Shown here: positions 61,851 through 64,000 of the stretch, in pieces
Layout: each line of letters begins with the position of its first letter
Numbering within the stretch: the first letter of the stretch is position 1
Source: Chryseobacterium aquifrigidense
Lineage (GTDB): Bacteria; Bacteroidota; Bacteroidia; Flavobacteriales; Weeksellaceae
NCBI RefSeq assembly: GCF_006716485.1
Contig: NZ_VFPD01000002.1
Coordinates: 310,001-374,000 of the forward strand
DNA length: 64,000 nucleotides
Reading direction: 5' to 3'
Notes under the pieces: model-generated
Told to the model about the DNA's origin: nothing
The model's input: only the letters and a program-made list of their open reading frames with translations
Database searches by the model: none
Position numbers and translations under genes: made by a program

Positions 61851-64000
61851 TTATTTTGTAAACAACATTTCTCTGTATTTTGTCATCGGCCAAAGCTCAT
61901 CGTCAACCATCATTTCCAATGCATCAGAGGCTTCTCTGATTGGGTCGAATAATGGTTTTACTTTATTACAATAGCTTTCTGCCTGTTTTTGGCTGTCTGA
62001 AATACCTTTTGCTGCTTCTCTGGCTTTTAGAAGTTCTTCAACACCAAGTTTAATTTTAGAAACATTTTCAGAAATGCTTGTAATTAAACTCATTTGTTCT
62101 TTTGCTAAAGACTTGAATTCTTTATCACCAAAGATTTCTTTAAGACCTTTCACATTTTCAATTAATCTGTTCTGATAATTTAAAGCAGAAGGAATGATGT
62201 GGTTTCTTGCAATATCACCCAATACTCTGGATTCGATATCAATAACCGTAGAGTATTTCTCTAATTTGATTTCGTTTCTCGCTTCAACTTCTCTGTGGTT
62301 GAAAATTCCCATTTCCTCATATAGGTCCAAGAATTTTTTATCCATTTCCTGCTTTAAAGCTTCTGGAGTTGTTTTAAGGTTGTTTAATCCTCTTTTCTTA
62401 GCTTCTTTCGCCCAGTCATCAGAATATCCGTCTCCTTCAAACATGATGCTTTTACACTGCTTGATGTATTCTCTCAATACGTTGAAGATCGCTTCATCTT
62501 TCTTAAGACCTGTTTCAATTAAAGCATCAACTTCTTTCTTGAAATCGTTAAGCTGTTTTGCAGCAATAGTGTTCATTACGGTCATAGACTCTGCACAGTT
62601 TGCAGAAGAACCTACCGCTCTGATCTCAAATTTATTTCCTGTAAATGCAAAAGGAGAAGTTCTGTTTCTGTCAGTGTTATCTAACAGGATTTCAGGAATC
62701 TTTCCAACAACATTTAATTTTAATTCTGTTTTCTCTTCCGGAGATAGTTTTCCGTTTGTTACTTTTTCAAGTTCTTCCAATACACTGAACAGCTGGCTTC
62801 CGATGAATACGGAGATAATTGCTGGTGGAGCTTCATTGGCACCAAGTCTGTGGTCATTGCTTGCAGAAGCAATACTTGCTCTTAAAAGGTCTGCATATTC
62901 GTGAACCGCTTTAATCGTGTTGACAAAGAATGTTAAGAACTGTAAGTTTTTCTTTGGATTTTTTCCAGGACTTAACAGGTTTTCACCAGTATCTGTAGCC
63001 AAAGACCAGTTGTTGTGTTTTCCGCTTCCGTTTACTCCCGCGAATGGTTTTTCGTGGAAAAGAATGTGGAAATGGTGTTTGTGAGCTACTCTCGCCATGA
63101 TATCCATCAACAAAGAGTTGTGGTCTACAGCAACGTTCACTTCTTCAAACATTGGTGCAAGCTCAAACTGGTTGGGTGCTACCTCGTTGTGTCTTGTTGT
63201 TGCAGGAATCCCCAATTTCATACATTCGATTTCCAACTCTTTCATGAAGTTCATTACTCTTGTAGGAATAGAACCGAAATAATGGTCATCTAACTGCTGT
63301 CCTTTTGCAGGAGAATGTCCTAATAATGTCTTACCTGTCAGCACAAGGTCCGGACGGGACTGATATAATGCTGAATCTACAAGGAAATATTCCTGCTCCC
63401 AACCCAAAGTAGGAGTTACTTTCGTTACGTTTTTGTCAAAATACTGCATTACATTCGTTGCAGCTTCGTCTACAGCGTTCAAAGCTCTCAAAAGAGGTGC
63501 TTTATAATCTAACGTTTCTCCTGTATAAGAGATGAAGATAGAAGGAATACATAATGTAGTTCCCATAATGAATGCCGGAGATGTAGGATCCCAAGCTGTA
63601 TAACCTCTTGCTTCAAAAGTATTTCTGATACCTCCGTTAGGGAAAGAAGATGCGTCTGGCTCCTGTTGGATAAGCATGTTTCCACTGAATCTTTCGATTG
63701 CTCTTCCTCCTTCAATTGGTGTAAAGAAAGAATCGTGCTTTTCTGCAGTAGTACCTGTTAAAGGCTGAAACCAGTGCGTATAGTGGGTTACCCCTTTGCT
63801 CATTGCCCAGTCTTTCATTGCTACAGCTACCTGATCTGCGATATGTCTCTGGATCTTAGTTCCTTTTTTAATCGCATCCATGATAGAACCGAATGCTTCT
63901 TTCGTTAAATATTCTCTCATTGTTTCTTCTGAGAAAACATTTTTACAGAATAGTTCTGATAATTTCGCAGGGATCTCAACAGAGTTGTCTTTTCTGAAAT
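61851..64000 (-). CDS. glnN: Type III glutamine synthetase, 5' end beyond the window
   Basis: At least 716 codons of a GSIII enzyme that makes glutamine from glutamate, ammonia and ATP. The ATG at 63920 is internal: the frame stays open to the window edge and upstream residues (IPAKLSELFCKNVFSEETMR) match the GSIII N-terminus. Signatures are KGVTHYTHWFQPLTGTTAEK near the start, TPTLGWEQEYFLVD for metal-binding Glu, GIPATTRHNEVAPNQFELAP, FAGVNGSGKHNNWSLATDTG, and the C-terminal helical region with NYQNRLIENVKGLKEIFGDK. GSIII is a ~730-residue dodecamer common in Bacteroidota. No regulatory adenylylation Tyr motif of GSI type is expected. Confidence 0.96.
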   Translation of the reverse strand, partial: FRKDNSVEIPAKLSELFCKNVFSEETMREYLTKEAFGSIMDAIKKGTKIQRHIADQVAVAMKDWAMSKGVTHYTHWFQPLTGTTAEKHDSFFTPIEGGRAIERFSGNMLIQQEPDASSFPNGGIRNTFEARGYTAWDPTSPAFIMGTTLCIPSIFISYTGETLDYKAPLLRALNAVDEAATNVMQYFDKNVTKVTPTLGWEQEYFLVDSALYQSRPDLVLTGKTLLGHSPAKGQQLDDHYFGSIPTRVMNFMKELEIECMKLGIPATTRHNEVAPNQFELAPMFEEVNVAVDHNSLLMDIMARVAHKHHFHILFHEKPFAGVNGSGKHNNWSLATDTGENLLSPGKNPKKNLQFLTFFVNTIKAVHEYADLLRASIASASNDHRLGANEAPPAIISVFIGSQLFSVLEELEKVTNGKLSPEEKTELKLNVVGKIPEILLDNTDRNRTSPFAFTGNKFEIRAVGSSANCAESMTVMNTIAAKQLNDFKKEVDALIETGLKKDEAIFNVLREYIKQCKSIMFEGDGYSDDWAKEAKKRGLNNLKTTPEALKQEMDKKFLDLYEEMGIFNHREVEARNEIKLEKYSTVIDIESRVLGDIARNHIIPSALNYQNRLIENVKGLKEIFGDKEFKSLAKEQMSLITSISENVSKIKLGVEELLKAREAAKGISDSQKQAESYCNKVKPLFDPIREASDALEMMVDDELWPMTKYREMLFTK

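Noticed and set aside
62194..62904. A 236-codon open frame on the plus strand opposite glnN.
   Set aside because: It is fully antisense to conserved glutamine synthetase sequence, its product is Ser/Leu-rich without motif, and no promoter or ribosome site is seen.
1..64000. Search for CRISPR arrays, tRNA or rRNA genes, insertion sequences, integrases and restriction or phage-defence genes.
   Set aside because: No evenly spaced repeats, no cloverleaf or T-loop sequence, and no transposase, integrase or nuclease motif was recognised by reading; a tRNAscan or HMM run would be decisive.

Overview
The window reads as chromosomal DNA of a Bacteroidota bacterium of the Flavobacteriia, most likely Chryseobacterium or a close relative in the Weeksellaceae. 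The evidence is the low-GC sequence, the many Bacteroidota -7 promoter boxes (TAnnTTTG) with weak ribosome binding sites, and the gene content: type IX secretion (T9SS) cargo with C-terminal sorting domains, the gliding lipoprotein GldH next to RicT, alternative complex III, DUF3078 and GLPGLI family proteins, and a short double-glycine-leader peptide of the kind common in Chryseobacterium. The genus is an inference. No rRNA, tRNA, CRISPR array, insertion sequence or prophage was recognised.

Layout. 1-4.0 kb: the end of a YkgJ-like cysteine-cluster protein, a secreted low-complexity protein, a DUF1801 protein, gdhA and dprA. 4.1-8.2 kb: an accessory island with two tandem leucine-rich-repeat proteins whose C-terminal halves resemble, by eye, the NEL ubiquitin-ligase domain of IpaH/SspH effectors, followed by decayed fragments. 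8.2-11.3 kb: a rhomboid protease and two tandem DUF3078 proteins. 11.4-16.0 kb: the suf iron-sulfur operon sufA-sufB-GNAT-sufC-sufD. 16.2-24.8 kb: a GLPGLI protein with a remnant of a second copy, a neutral zinc metallopeptidase, an LtaS-like sulfatase-fold membrane enzyme, a TPR protein with ribH, a lipoprotein with apt, and a secreted protein. 24.9-33.3 kb: the act operon (actABCDEF) for alternative complex III, which passes electrons from menaquinol to cytochrome c or an oxidase. 33.5-42.2 kb: a SPOR protein, a polytopic membrane protein, a T9SS cargo protein, SelO, and the ricT-gldH-PBP1A cluster. 42.6-48.7 kb: a FadL-type porin with a GDSL lipoprotein hydrolase behind a perfect 30-bp palindrome, then prs, rplY and sufS. 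48.7-49.8 kb: a 41-residue GG-leader peptide and a second T9SS cargo protein. 49.9-53.9 kb: hemA-hemC-hemD-hemE. 54.3-59.9 kb: the rod-shape operon mreB-mreC-mreD-PBP2-rodA. 60-64 kb: a pentapeptide-repeat protein, an NlpC/P60 lipoprotein, and the 5'-truncated type III glutamine synthetase glnN.

Several genes work together. sufS (47.5 kb) should supply sulfur to the SufBCD scaffold (11-16 kb). The heme pathway feeds the multiheme ActA and ActE. gdhA and glnN are the two ammonia-assimilating enzymes. PBP1A, PBP2, RodA, MreBCD, the SPOR protein and the NlpC/P60 lipoprotein belong to peptidoglycan synthesis and turnover.

The strongest candidates for something new are the two LRR/NEL-like proteins (4217-7724), the small GG-leader peptide (48724-48849), and the palindromic operator-like site before the FadL/GDSL pair (42432-42461). 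Several promoter boxes lie so close to their start codons that leaderless or nearly leaderless mRNAs are predicted.
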